Of a stretch of DNA of 59,874 nt, positions 1-6,611 are shown one piece after another. The number at the start of each line of letters is the position of its first letter. Positions within the stretch are counted from its first letter, which is position 1. The notes under the pieces are model-generated. The model worked only from the letters and a program-made list of their open reading frames with translations, had not been told where the DNA came from and did no database searches. This DNA is from Bacteroidales bacterium (lineage in GTDB: Bacteria > Bacteroidota > Bacteroidia > Bacteroidales > UBA932), in contig JAFRPH010000065.1 in assembly GCA_017429205.1 (NCBI GenBank), positions 1-59,874 of the forward strand, in the 5' to 3' direction. Both the position numbers and the translations under genes were made by a program.

Positions 1-159
1 TATGAGTCCGGACTTCCCCATACGGCGGGACGAAATCAGCACCGTGTTCCGCCCGTTTGCGATATTGCTTTCCAAGGCTTCCGTCTCGGCCTGCCTGTCA
101 CAGAAATACTCAGGGCCGTAGTAATCGGCGGTAATGATGAAAGGATTCGGCTGCAGCAT
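1..159 (-). CDS. AAA-family ATPase, N-terminal fragment
   Basis: This is the first 53 codons of a gene that runs off the left edge. The reading frame from the ATG at 157-159 opens with NPFIITADYYGPEYFCDR, then about 20 residues later gives ISSRRMGKSGLI, which is a Walker A P-loop (GKSG). That opening is characteristic of the family of Bacteroidetes ATP-binding proteins often annotated as archaeal-type AAA ATPases, in which a short lead-in precedes the nucleotide-binding fold. Their cellular role is mostly unknown. A good promoter lies 17 nt upstream of the start (TATCTTTG at 176-183), which supports the start. The Walker B and C-terminal domains lie outside the window, so subtype cannot be judged. 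Confidence 0.75.
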   Translation of the reverse strand, partial: MLQPNPFIITADYYGPEYFCDRQAETEALESNIANGRNTVLISSRRMGKSGLI

Positions 160-175
160 CGTTTCTCTTTTTGGG

Positions 176-206
176 CAAAGATAATATTCAGGATTGAATT
201 ATGCAA
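176..206 (-). promoter_or_regulatory. Promoter of the AAA ATPase gene
   Basis: On the minus strand a TTG (204-206) is followed after 20 nt by TATCTTTG (176-183), a full match to the Bacteroidetes -33/-7 consensus. The start codon is 16 nt further on. Confidence 0.65.
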
Positions 207-391
207 GATTAAATAATCTGAAATTAAATAATCCCGTTCCGCCCATGATCGGGGCTTGTATTTGAAGTCCGCAGAACACTAGTCTGTAACATCTTGATTA
301 TAACCCACTTGCAAAGCACCATTCCGCAGACCTCCCGAAAAAACCAGGGGTCTGCAGATGCGCCTATCGCAACTCCCGAACTGACAATGCG
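207..391. other. Intergenic stretch with one hairpin
   Basis: No coding signal is seen. The only structure is a 7-bp inverted repeat, GCAGACC (326-332) and GGTCTGC (349-355), with a 16-nt loop. It lies 3' of the minus-strand gene ending at 392 and could be its terminator or mRNA end, but it has no T tract. The rest is AT-rich near 190-235 and otherwise unremarkable. Confidence 0.35.
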
Positions 392-811
392 TTAAGAATC
401 AACTCTCCGCCAACCCTTCCTGAGGCAGAAGAGCGCAACAACGGCTTCGACCAGTCCCAGGACGAAGTAGATGTTGCTCAGGGCGACGAAGCCCCAGATC
501 CACCACTCGAGGACAATCCAGAGCATCAGGAGGATGCCGCAACCCAGCGTAACCTGACAGGCCCAAGGATGCTTCTTGAAGAGCATCAGCGCGGCCAGCA
601 GCTGGGGCAGTCCGTTCACGGCCAGGAGGGCGAATCCGGACGGGATGAAATCCTTGAACAGGAGGTCCGGCCAGGGCATCTTGGCGCGCAGGAGGTCCAG
701 CATCGGCGCTCCTCCCCAGCCCGCACCGGTCGGGTCCATCCACATCATCACGGCTCCCCCCACCGCGCCAACGGCGATGAAAAGGGTCAATATCTTCAGG
801 AACGTCTTCAT
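392..811 (-). CDS. Small integral membrane protein, unknown function
   Basis: The product has 139 residues and is very hydrophobic, with about four predicted membrane spans and a basic C-terminus (RKGWRRVDS). I chose the ATG at 811 rather than the in-frame GTG six bases upstream because the peptide from MKTFLK starts like a normal membrane insertion signal. It sits 13 bp downstream of another small membrane protein on the same strand (825-1319), so the two are probably co-transcribed. I do not recognise the family; it resembles small uncharacterised four-helix proteins common in Bacteroidetes and Firmicutes. No catalytic motif is visible. Confidence 0.65.
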   Translation of the reverse strand: MKTFLKILTLFIAVGAVGGAVMMWMDPTGAGWGGAPMLDLLRAKMPWPDLLFKDFIPSGFALLAVNGLPQLLAALMLFKKHPWACQVTLGCGILLMLWIVLEWWIWGFVALSNIYFVLGLVEAVVALFCLRKGWRRVDS

Positions 812-824
812 GGGCACAAACAGA

Positions 825-1319
825 TTAGAAGAGCCAGGCGTACAGCCCCGCGCCGGCCAGGCAGGGAATCAGGCCGATGAGCATGCCCCAGAGGGACTGG
901 ACAAAATGGTAGCGCTTCTGGTGATAGGCCTTGTCCATGTGCTCCGTGCCGGGAAGGCGGACGGCCTTCATGTTGGCGAAAAGGACCCAGTCCAGGAAGA
1001 AACAGTCGTACCAGTCGATGAAAAGCCACATCCCGTAACCGACCGCGAACGCCTGCCAGAAACCCTTGACTCCCGCCAGCCATAACAGGCCGATAAGCAC
1101 GGCAAGGACGACCAGGATGGCCAGCCCTTTCTTCAGGAGCACCGTCGGCGAAAAGAAATCGGCGGGCACGCGCTCGTGCGTCTTGAAGTATTCCTCCTGG
1201 ATGTCCTTGGGGTAGTCGTGAATCCACCAGACCGGATTCTTGACCAGGGGAATGAGAATCATGGCCGTGAACGCAGCGGTCATGACGAGGGTTTCAATGA
1301 TGACGACAATCCAATTCAT
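825..1319 (-). CDS. Four-helix membrane protein, unknown function
   Basis: This gene encodes 164 residues starting at the ATG at 1317-1319 (MNWIVVIIETLV). The longer open frame to 1388 adds a basic, unlikely leader and would overlap the promoter region. Four hydrophobic spans are visible, near residues 3-25, 60-80, 85-105 and 140-162, with a soluble segment rich in charged and aromatic residues after the first (PVWWIHDYPKDIQEEYFKTH). A TAACTTCG-like -7 box lies just upstream. It heads a two-gene minus-strand unit with the gene at 392-811. No family could be named with confidence. Confidence 0.65.
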   Translation of the reverse strand: MNWIVVIIETLVMTAAFTAMILIPLVKNPVWWIHDYPKDIQEEYFKTHERVPADFFSPTVLLKKGLAILVVLAVLIGLLWLAGVKGFWQAFAVGYGMWLFIDWYDCFFLDWVLFANMKAVRLPGTEHMDKAYHQKRYHFVQSLWGMLIGLIPCLAGAGLYAWLF

Positions 1320-1508
1320 AGTCCATGCGAAGTTACGGCTATTTTTCGGAAACCTCGCAAGGGCAAAGGTACCCCGAAACCGGCGCAACCGGGTTGCATC
1401 TTTTATTCTTTTCGAACAATTGGCTTATCTTTACATCAATAAACCGGAATCGTCCCCGTCGATAACCCGCACGCTGCCGGTGCAAGATTTGTAGGTCCGG
1501 GGAATTAT

Positions 1509-2498
1509 ATGGATATGAAACTGAACGCAAAAAGAATTATAGGATTGGCATTTCTTGTCATGATGCTGAGCGGCTGCCGCGGCATCGACAATCCGGAAGG
1601 CGACCTGAAGGGCATCAACCTGGAGGATTGGCCTCGTACAGATTGCTCCACGAGCACCCGTCCTGTCCGGGATCTCGTGGCCTATAAACTGCTTGGCGTG
1701 CCCTACAAGTGGGAAGTGGATTGGATGAGCGGTACGACCTATATCATCCAACCCGACTTCTCTGGAGCGAAAACGCCCTTCTCCTACCATGATTATGATG
1801 CCAAGAACCACTTCAGCGGCACGCACGACGCCTATATGAATCTTATGGAGGGAAAGACGGACGTGATCATTGCCAGTCGTGACATCTCCAGAAACGAAAA
1901 GGCCTCCTCTGAAGAGTTGGGGGTCGAACTGGAAACGGCCCCGCTCGCCATTGACGCCCTGGTCTTCATCGTCAATCCCAAGAACCCCGTCAAGAATTTA
2001 ACGTCGGACCAGGTGCGGAAGATCTATACCGGTGAAATACGCAATTGGAAAGAGGTTGGCGGCGTCGACCATGCCATCACCCCGTATATCCGGAATGCGG
2101 ATTCCGGCAGCCAGGAAAAGATGGAAACCCTGGTCATGCAGGGGCTGACCATGATCGACAGGACCGACGAGAACTATATGTATGAAATCATCGGCTCACA
2201 GATGATCTCGCCCTACGCGCAACTTGAGATCGATGAATACGGTATTGGCTACACGCCGTTTTTCTACTGCACGGCGATGGTCCGCGATTTAATGAGAGTC
2301 GATATGCTTTCCATCGACGGCGTGGCACCCACCAAAGAATCGCTGCGGGCGAACAAGTATCCGTTCGTGTCGAGCATCTATGCTGCGGTCCGCAAGACGG
2401 AAGACCACGAGAGCATGGCGTACAAGCTCTATCAGTTCCTCTTTACCCAGAAAGGTGCGGACATGATCGACGAGAGCGGATATATGGCCATCAGGTAA
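1509..2498 (+). CDS. PstS-like phosphate-type substrate-binding lipoprotein
   Basis: The 329-residue product begins with a lipoprotein signal (MMLSGC lipobox), so it should be exported and anchored. The body has the layout of PstS-like type 2 periplasmic binding proteins: a long-range ligand segment (VIIASRDISRNEKASSEEL), the hinge region NPVKNLTSDQVRKIYTGEIRNWKEVGG, and a C-terminal lobe (YPFVSSIYAAVRK, then LYQFLFTQKGADMI). The hinge wording is typical of PstS homologues that bind phosphate or related oxyanions. No pstC, pstA or pstB genes are adjacent, so it may be an orphan binding or sensing lipoprotein rather than part of a transporter. A weak TATCTTTA box at 1426-1433 may be the promoter, giving a leader of about 70 nt. 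A second ATG at 1515 is an equally possible start. Confidence 0.8.
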   Translation: MDMKLNAKRIIGLAFLVMMLSGCRGIDNPEGDLKGINLEDWPRTDCSTSTRPVRDLVAYKLLGVPYKWEVDWMSGTTYIIQPDFSGAKTPFSYHDYDAKNHFSGTHDAYMNLMEGKTDVIIASRDISRNEKASSEELGVELETAPLAIDALVFIVNPKNPVKNLTSDQVRKIYTGEIRNWKEVGGVDHAITPYIRNADSGSQEKMETLVMQGLTMIDRTDENYMYEIIGSQMISPYAQLEIDEYGIGYTPFFYCTAMVRDLMRVDMLSIDGVAPTKESLRANKYPFVSSIYAAVRKTEDHESMAYKLYQFLFTQKGADMIDESGYMAIR

Positions 2499-2636
2499 TC
2501 CTCCGGAGAGCGTGTACTCAAATTCGTATTGTTCTGTCTCTTCCACCTCCCCTGACAACAGTAGCCGATCCACCCAAATCCATTCACAGGCGGAAGCTTT
2601 TCGATGACAGAAAAAAGGGCGTGGCCTGGAACCGAC

Positions 2637-3047
2637 CTAATCGCGGAGGATGCAGAAGCCGGAAGCCGTGAATTTGGTCGGCCGGCCGGAGACGTCCTTC
2701 TTCAGCGAGGACTTGAAATCGACGATGGCATCGGCACCGAGTTCGCGCGCTTTTTCCTCGACGATCCGCAGGAATCCCTGATAATCAAGTTCTTCGAAAG
2801 GAGGCCTTCCCTCGGAGAAACCTTCGTGGCGATAGGTTGTAGGGGTGAGCACCACCTTCAGCTCGGCGATGGGGGTGAACCCTCCGGTCCAGGGCCGGTT
2901 GGGGATGAAATAGAAATCATCGTCCACGAACGGACGGTAGTCGATATAACTTACAGGCTCCGTAACGGACTCGAAGCTGGATAGCCCGGCCATCCCGCAG
3001 CTCGCCAGCACGGAGGCAAATGCCAGAAGTGCGATGAACTTTTTCAT
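2637..3047 (-). CDS. Small lipoprotein with YbjQ-like C-terminus
   Basis: This gene encodes 136 residues with a clean lipoprotein signal (FASVLASCG, cysteine at 17). The second half contains the sequence EKARELGADAIVDFKSS, which resembles the YbjQ/DUF74-type small fold in which a helix ending in GADA(I/V) precedes a strand. I infer that fold weakly. The middle includes PTTYRHEGFSEGRPPFEELDY. The gene is monocistronic, convergent with the PstS-like gene, with its own promoter at 3072-3102. Function is not known; it is probably an envelope protein. Confidence 0.65.
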   Translation of the reverse strand: MKKFIALLAFASVLASCGMAGLSSFESVTEPVSYIDYRPFVDDDFYFIPNRPWTGGFTPIAELKVVLTPTTYRHEGFSEGRPPFEELDYQGFLRIVEEKARELGADAIVDFKSSLKKDVSGRPTKFTASGFCILRD

Positions 3048-3071
3048 TTCTTTATTTCGCGATTGATCCGG

Positions 3072-3102
3072 ATAAAGATAGTCATTTTCGGATTAAACAC
3101 AA
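3072..3102 (-). promoter_or_regulatory. Promoter of the small lipoprotein gene
   Basis: TTG at 3100-3102 and TATCTTTA at 3072-3079 on the minus strand are 20 nt apart, as in other promoters of this window. The -7 box ends in A instead of G. Confidence 0.5.
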
Positions 3103-3154
3103 TCAGCCCTGGCCAAAACCGGCCCTGAAACGAAACGGCCACTCTGAAAGCGGT

Positions 3155-4561
3155 TTATTGCATCTTCCCCACCACACCGGCCTTCACTTTGAAGAAATTG
3201 TTCGGGGAGTCTTCGAGGAGGCGGTATTCACCGTGGTTGCTCCAGGAGGCGGGGCGGTCGGAGATGGCCATGTCCTCGCCTGTGTCGTTGGAAATGTAGG
3301 GCCGGACGGCGGTTTGCCAGGCACGGATGCGGGAAACTGACTGCCTGTAACTGAAGAGGCCCCCATCCTGGCAGAGCTGCTGGAGATACTGCTTGTACTT
3401 GGTCTTCCAAGCGCTGTTTTTCAGAATCTTCGTCATTAACGGGTTCTTGTCCGAGCCCCATTTGTAGGGGTCCTGGCGGCCCGCGTCACTCTGAACGCCG
3501 CAGGCGGCGGAGGTGCCGAGGGTGTTGTCGTAGTCGTAGGGGATGAACCAGACCTTGTAGTCGTCGCCCGGGCCGATGTACAAGTAATAGTTGTTGGTGT
3601 TGTTCCAGTAGTCGTCCCACATCCCCACGGCCACATTGACGGCGTAGGTCTTGAGGAAAAGGGCCACGTCCATGTGGGCGCCGATCCAGGTGTTGAAGGC
3701 GGCCCCGTCCAGGGTCTTCACCTGGTGGATGAAGTCCTTCAGGCGGGCTTTCGCGGCGGGGAAATCCTCCGCCTTCCCGGTCTTCAGTTCATAGGTGAAG
3801 GAGGAACGGTTGTCGTCCAGGCCCATACTGGCGTTCTCATCGGCCAAAGATGCGGACCAGAAGCACTTCCACAGGTCGCCGCCCTTGTCTCCGAACTGGT
3901 CCAGGCGGGCGCGCAGATAGTTCTTGTCGATGTGCTCGAGCATCCCGTACACCCCGTAATAGACCTCCTTTTCGTCGCCGACCTTGAGCCAGAGACGGGC
4001 GTATACGTCATGGACGGCGGTCCAGACGCCGAAGCGGCGGAACAGGTCGTAGCAGTAGATTTCGCGGACATACGCGGGGTCGTCCTTGAACCACTTGAGG
4101 TCCATCCGGCGGACACCCTTGATCGTATGCTCCGGGTCCTCGTGGTTCCGGTGGAGATTCAGGCCGAAATGGACGTGCCGATACTTCCCGCCCTCGTACG
4201 GCCGCCGGCGGGACGTGTTGCCTTTCAGGCGCAACCCCGCCTCCCCGATCTTCGTGACCTCGCTCCCCTTCCGGTATTCCACGTCGCAGACCACGAACTC
4301 CCGGGTGTCGTGGTCCTTGTCGTAGGCGGCGAGCAGTGCGTTCCACTGCTCCTTGGTGACGGAAATGTGGATTTCAGGGATGACCGTCGCGTCGAAGACG
4401 TAGCCGATGGCCGCGGCCCAGTTCACATCGTCGGGATCGTCCTTCACCGGACCGGGATCGCTCTCCTCCGGATCCCCCGTATGGATGATGGGGAAAACCT
4501 TCTCCTTCCCGCAGGAAAGAATCCCGAGGAATGCCGTGAGTATGAGCAGGAATCGTTTCAT
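3155..4561 (-). CDS. CotH-family protein kinase, lipoprotein
   Basis: The 468-residue product has an SpII signal (LGILSCGKE) and a short acidic linker, then a CotH domain covering most of the protein. CotH proteins are atypical secreted kinases, first known from the Bacillus spore coat. Characteristic pieces visible here are EIHISVTKEQWNALL near residue 60, the ATP-site region with GLRLKGNTSRRR, GVYGMLEHIDKNYLRARL in the middle, and the catalytic-type block WFIPYDYDNTLG, in which the DYDN aspartates match the metal-binding aspartates of the family. In Bacteroidetes such proteins are usually extracytoplasmic lipoproteins with unknown targets. It is transcribed from TATCTTTG at 4573-4580, divergent from the DUF1349 gene. 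Confidence 0.85.
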   Translation of the reverse strand: MKRFLLILTAFLGILSCGKEKVFPIIHTGDPEESDPGPVKDDPDDVNWAAAIGYVFDATVIPEIHISVTKEQWNALLAAYDKDHDTREFVVCDVEYRKGSEVTKIGEAGLRLKGNTSRRRPYEGGKYRHVHFGLNLHRNHEDPEHTIKGVRRMDLKWFKDDPAYVREIYCYDLFRRFGVWTAVHDVYARLWLKVGDEKEVYYGVYGMLEHIDKNYLRARLDQFGDKGGDLWKCFWSASLADENASMGLDDNRSSFTYELKTGKAEDFPAAKARLKDFIHQVKTLDGAAFNTWIGAHMDVALFLKTYAVNVAVGMWDDYWNNTNNYYLYIGPGDDYKVWFIPYDYDNTLGTSAACGVQSDAGRQDPYKWGSDKNPLMTKILKNSAWKTKYKQYLQQLCQDGGLFSYRQSVSRIRAWQTAVRPYISNDTGEDMAISDRPASWSNHGEYRLLEDSPNNFFKVKAGVVGKMQ

Positions 4562-4572
4562 GTTCCGGGGGA

Positions 4573-4619
4573 CAAAGATAAATATTAATTCTTCTTTTCA
4601 GCGAATTGACGTATCTTTA
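4573..4619. promoter_or_regulatory. Divergent promoters, CotH gene and DUF1349 gene
   Basis: On the minus strand TATCTTTG at 4573-4580 lies 11 nt before the CotH ATG. On the plus strand TATCTTTA at 4612-4619 serves the gene at 4666; the triplet 20 nt upstream is TTC rather than TTG. Confidence 0.45.
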
Positions 4620-4665
4620 TGCCGGCAAACCGGGATAACTTGCCGAAACCAATAACCTCTACGAT

Positions 4666-5403
4666 ATGAAACTTTTCAATACCTTCGCAATCACCTGCAT
4701 CTGCCTCTTTATGTTCTCCTGCGGCAGCCAGCCCACAACTTCTTCCCCTTCCGATTTTATCGACGGGGTGGCGACGGCCCTGCAAAACGGTGGAAAGGTC
4801 GACCTGACCGCTTTTGAATGGACCCGGGAACCGGCCGCCTTCTCCATCGACGGCCAGACGCTGACGGTCACCACGGCCCCGCATACGGACCTTTGGCAGC
4901 GGACCTACTATCATTTCCGCAATGACAACGCCCCGGTCTTCCAGATCCAGACGAAGGAGCAGTACTTCAGCTTTGTCGTGAAAACCGATTTCACCCAGAG
5001 CCACCAGCGCTTCGACCAGTGCGGCGTCGTGATGTACCTGGACAGCGACAATTGGCTCAAGGGTTCCGTGGAGTTCGAGAACGATGAGTTCCAGCACCTG
5101 GGCAGCGTCGCCACCAACAACGGCTATTCCGACTGGGCCACGACGGCCATCCCGGCCGATGTCAAAACCATGTGGTACCGCTTCTCCAGGAGGGCCGACG
5201 ACTACTGCATCGAGTGCTCGACCGACGGCGTCAACTTCAGCCAGATGCGCATCTGCCACATGTACGCGGGTGCCGATGTCATCCGCTTCGGCGTCTACGC
5301 CTGCTCACCGGAAGAATCCTCCTTCACGGCCGTTTTCACCGACATGAAAATCACCGAGTGCATGTGGAAGGCCCACGACGGCCAGCAGCCGGATAAAGAA
5401 TAA
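4666..5403 (+). CDS. DUF1349 domain lipoprotein (concanavalin A-like fold)
   Basis: The 245-residue product has a lipoprotein signal (LFMFSCGS). The rest matches DUF1349, a jelly-roll domain related to lectins and to the accessory domain of some GH43 enzymes: WQRTYYHFRNDNAPVF, the segment QCGVVMYLDSDNWLKGSVEFEND, the pair SDWATTAIP and MWYRFSRRADDYCIECSTDG, and ending near MRICHMYAGADVIRFGVYACSPE. Such proteins bind or trim sugars or act as accessory carbohydrate-binding modules; the catalytic role, if any, is unknown. It is monocistronic and followed by a hairpin at 5405-5427. Confidence 0.8.
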   Translation: MKLFNTFAITCICLFMFSCGSQPTTSSPSDFIDGVATALQNGGKVDLTAFEWTREPAAFSIDGQTLTVTTAPHTDLWQRTYYHFRNDNAPVFQIQTKEQYFSFVVKTDFTQSHQRFDQCGVVMYLDSDNWLKGSVEFENDEFQHLGSVATNNGYSDWATTAIPADVKTMWYRFSRRADDYCIECSTDGVNFSQMRICHMYAGADVIRFGVYACSPEESSFTAVFTDMKITECMWKAHDGQQPDKE

Positions 5404-5404
5404 T

Positions 5405-5427
5405 CCCGCACGGACGAGCCGTACGGG
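5405..5427. terminator. Hairpin between convergent genes
   Basis: CCCGCACGG (5405-5413) and CCGTACGGG (5419-5427) pair at 8 of 9 positions with a 5-nt loop, just after the DUF1349 stop codon and 35 bp before the stop of the convergent gene. No T tract follows, so it may be a factor-dependent or mRNA-end hairpin. Confidence 0.4.
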
Positions 5428-5462
5428 AGGAGGTGCCGGTCACTTTTCTTCGTAAATCCGCA

Positions 5463-6038
5463 TCAGCCTTTCAGCTCTTCGATCTGACCAAGCAGGTCGT
5501 CCGAGGCGTCCAGGATGTCGCGGCGGTTCTTCAGGCCCAGGACCAGGCCGATGACCAGGCCGATGGCCGAGCCGCAGATGAACCCGTACAGTTCCGGGCC
5601 GCCGAGCTGGAGATTCTTGACCACGTCCCAGATGAGGATGCCCAGCCACACCAGCAGGAAGGGGACGCCGTATTTGTACCAGTCGGCGTTGATCTTCCGG
5701 AACTTGGTGAGTTCGGTCGTGGCGGTGACCAGGTCCTTGTTCAGGTTGGGGATGTACTGCTTGGTGATGAGGGTGGCGACAATGCCCGCGATCATAAAGA
5801 CTCCCGTGAAAATCAGCAGGAGGAGGGAGAATCCCAGATGATGGAGGAAAGGAATCAGTGCCAGGCCGGCGAGCCCGGCGACGATGGGGGCGTTGGACTT
5901 GATCCGGAGGCGGTCGATCGTCCGGCCGCAGGACCGGCGGAGGATCCGCTCGTTGACAATCTTCTGGCTTTCCAGCTTTTCGCGCAGCTGCTGCATCTGC
6001 TGCTGCATTTCGAGGAAGGTTTTATCGGTCGTTTCCAT
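5463..6038 (-). CDS. Coiled-coil membrane protein, possible partner of the ECF sigma factor
   Basis: The 191-residue product starts at the ATG at 6036-6038, one base after the stop of the sigma gene, so the two are translationally coupled. An N-terminal soluble part of about 40 residues is rich in glutamine and predicted to form a coiled coil (EMQQQMQQLREKLESQK). It is followed by three or four membrane spans, near residues 55-100, 125-145 and 155-175, and a soluble C-terminal tail ending GQIEELKG. Gene order sigma then membrane protein is typical of ECF sigma/anti-sigma pairs in Bacteroidetes, but no FecR or zinc anti-sigma motif is seen. The anti-sigma role is therefore inference from context only. 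Confidence 0.65.
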   Translation of the reverse strand: METTDKTFLEMQQQMQQLREKLESQKIVNERILRRSCGRTIDRLRIKSNAPIVAGLAGLALIPFLHHLGFSLLLLIFTGVFMIAGIVATLITKQYIPNLNKDLVTATTELTKFRKINADWYKYGVPFLLVWLGILIWDVVKNLQLGGPELYGFICGSAIGLVIGLVLGLKNRRDILDASDDLLGQIEELKG

Positions 6039-6039
6039 G

Positions 6040-6510
6040 TTACTGCATCTTTTTGAGTTGTTCCTTGATTCTGACAAGACGGACGGAGACATTCCCCGGG
6101 GTGATTCCCACGATCTGGCCGATTTCCTCATAACTGAGGTTCTCCAGCCAAAGGAGGACGATGGCGCGGTCGAAAGGACCCAGCTTGCCGATGCGCTCCC
6201 GCAGCAGGCCGAACTGGCGGGTGTCCTCGGCCTGATCGTCGAACAGGTCGATGTCCATCGACAAGGGTTCGGTCCTCGGTCCGCGCCTCTTCTTCCGGTC
6301 CTGGGAGATGCAAGTGTTGAGGGCGACTTTCCAAATCCAGGAATTCAGCGCGCTTTCCCCTCGGAAGGTTCCGGAGCCCCGCCAAAGGTTGATCAAGATT
6401 TCCTGGAAGAGGTCGGCCACCTCGTCCTTGTCGGTCGAGAACATGTAGCACACGGTGTAAATCGTGCTTCGGTGTTCTCTCACCAGGGTTTCAAATTCAC
6501 GTTCTGTCAT
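6040..6510 (-). CDS. ECF-type RNA polymerase sigma factor
   Basis: This is a 156-residue sigma-70 family protein with only regions 2 and 4, as in extracytoplasmic-function sigmas. Region 2 is visible as FSTDKDEVADLFQEILINLW, with the core-binding aspartate/glutamate pattern, followed by the region 2.4 helix LNSWIWKVALNTCISQDRKK. Region 4 near the C-terminus is LSYEEIGQIVGITPGNVSVRLVRIKEQLKK, a helix-turn-helix that reads the -35 element. The downstream, overlapping membrane protein is the likely cognate regulator. A TATCTTCG box lies at 6567-6574. Its regulon cannot be deduced from this window. Confidence 0.9.
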   Translation of the reverse strand: MTEREFETLVREHRSTIYTVCYMFSTDKDEVADLFQEILINLWRGSGTFRGESALNSWIWKVALNTCISQDRKKRRGPRTEPLSMDIDLFDDQAEDTRQFGLLRERIGKLGPFDRAIVLLWLENLSYEEIGQIVGITPGNVSVRLVRIKEQLKKMQ

Positions 6511-6566
6511 GGTCGTCTTGCTTGTTTCTGCTCATTAGACGCAGATTCCGCCGAAAAACTACAGTG

Positions 6567-6593
6567 CGAAGATACAAAAAATGCCTATCTTCG
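6567..6593. promoter_or_regulatory. Face-to-face TATCTTCG boxes between sigma and GH35-like genes
   Basis: TATCTTCG occurs on the minus strand at 6567-6574 (sigma gene) and on the plus strand at 6586-6593 (GH35-like gene). Neither has a TTG at the usual distance, so these are weak predictions, but the paired arrangement suggests a shared control site. Confidence 0.35.
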
Positions 6594-6611
6594 TGTTGAA
6601 ATAACCCAACG

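Noticed and set aside
326..355. Rho-independent terminator
   Set aside because: The 7-bp stem has a 16-nt loop and no T tract on either strand, so it is only mentioned as a hairpin.
160..391. tRNA gene in the left intergenic region
   Set aside because: No cloverleaf arms with a T-loop (GTTCRA-type) sequence could be found.
1509..2498. Complete phosphate ABC transporter operon
   Set aside because: Only a PstS-like binding protein is present, with no pstCAB or phoU gene next to it.
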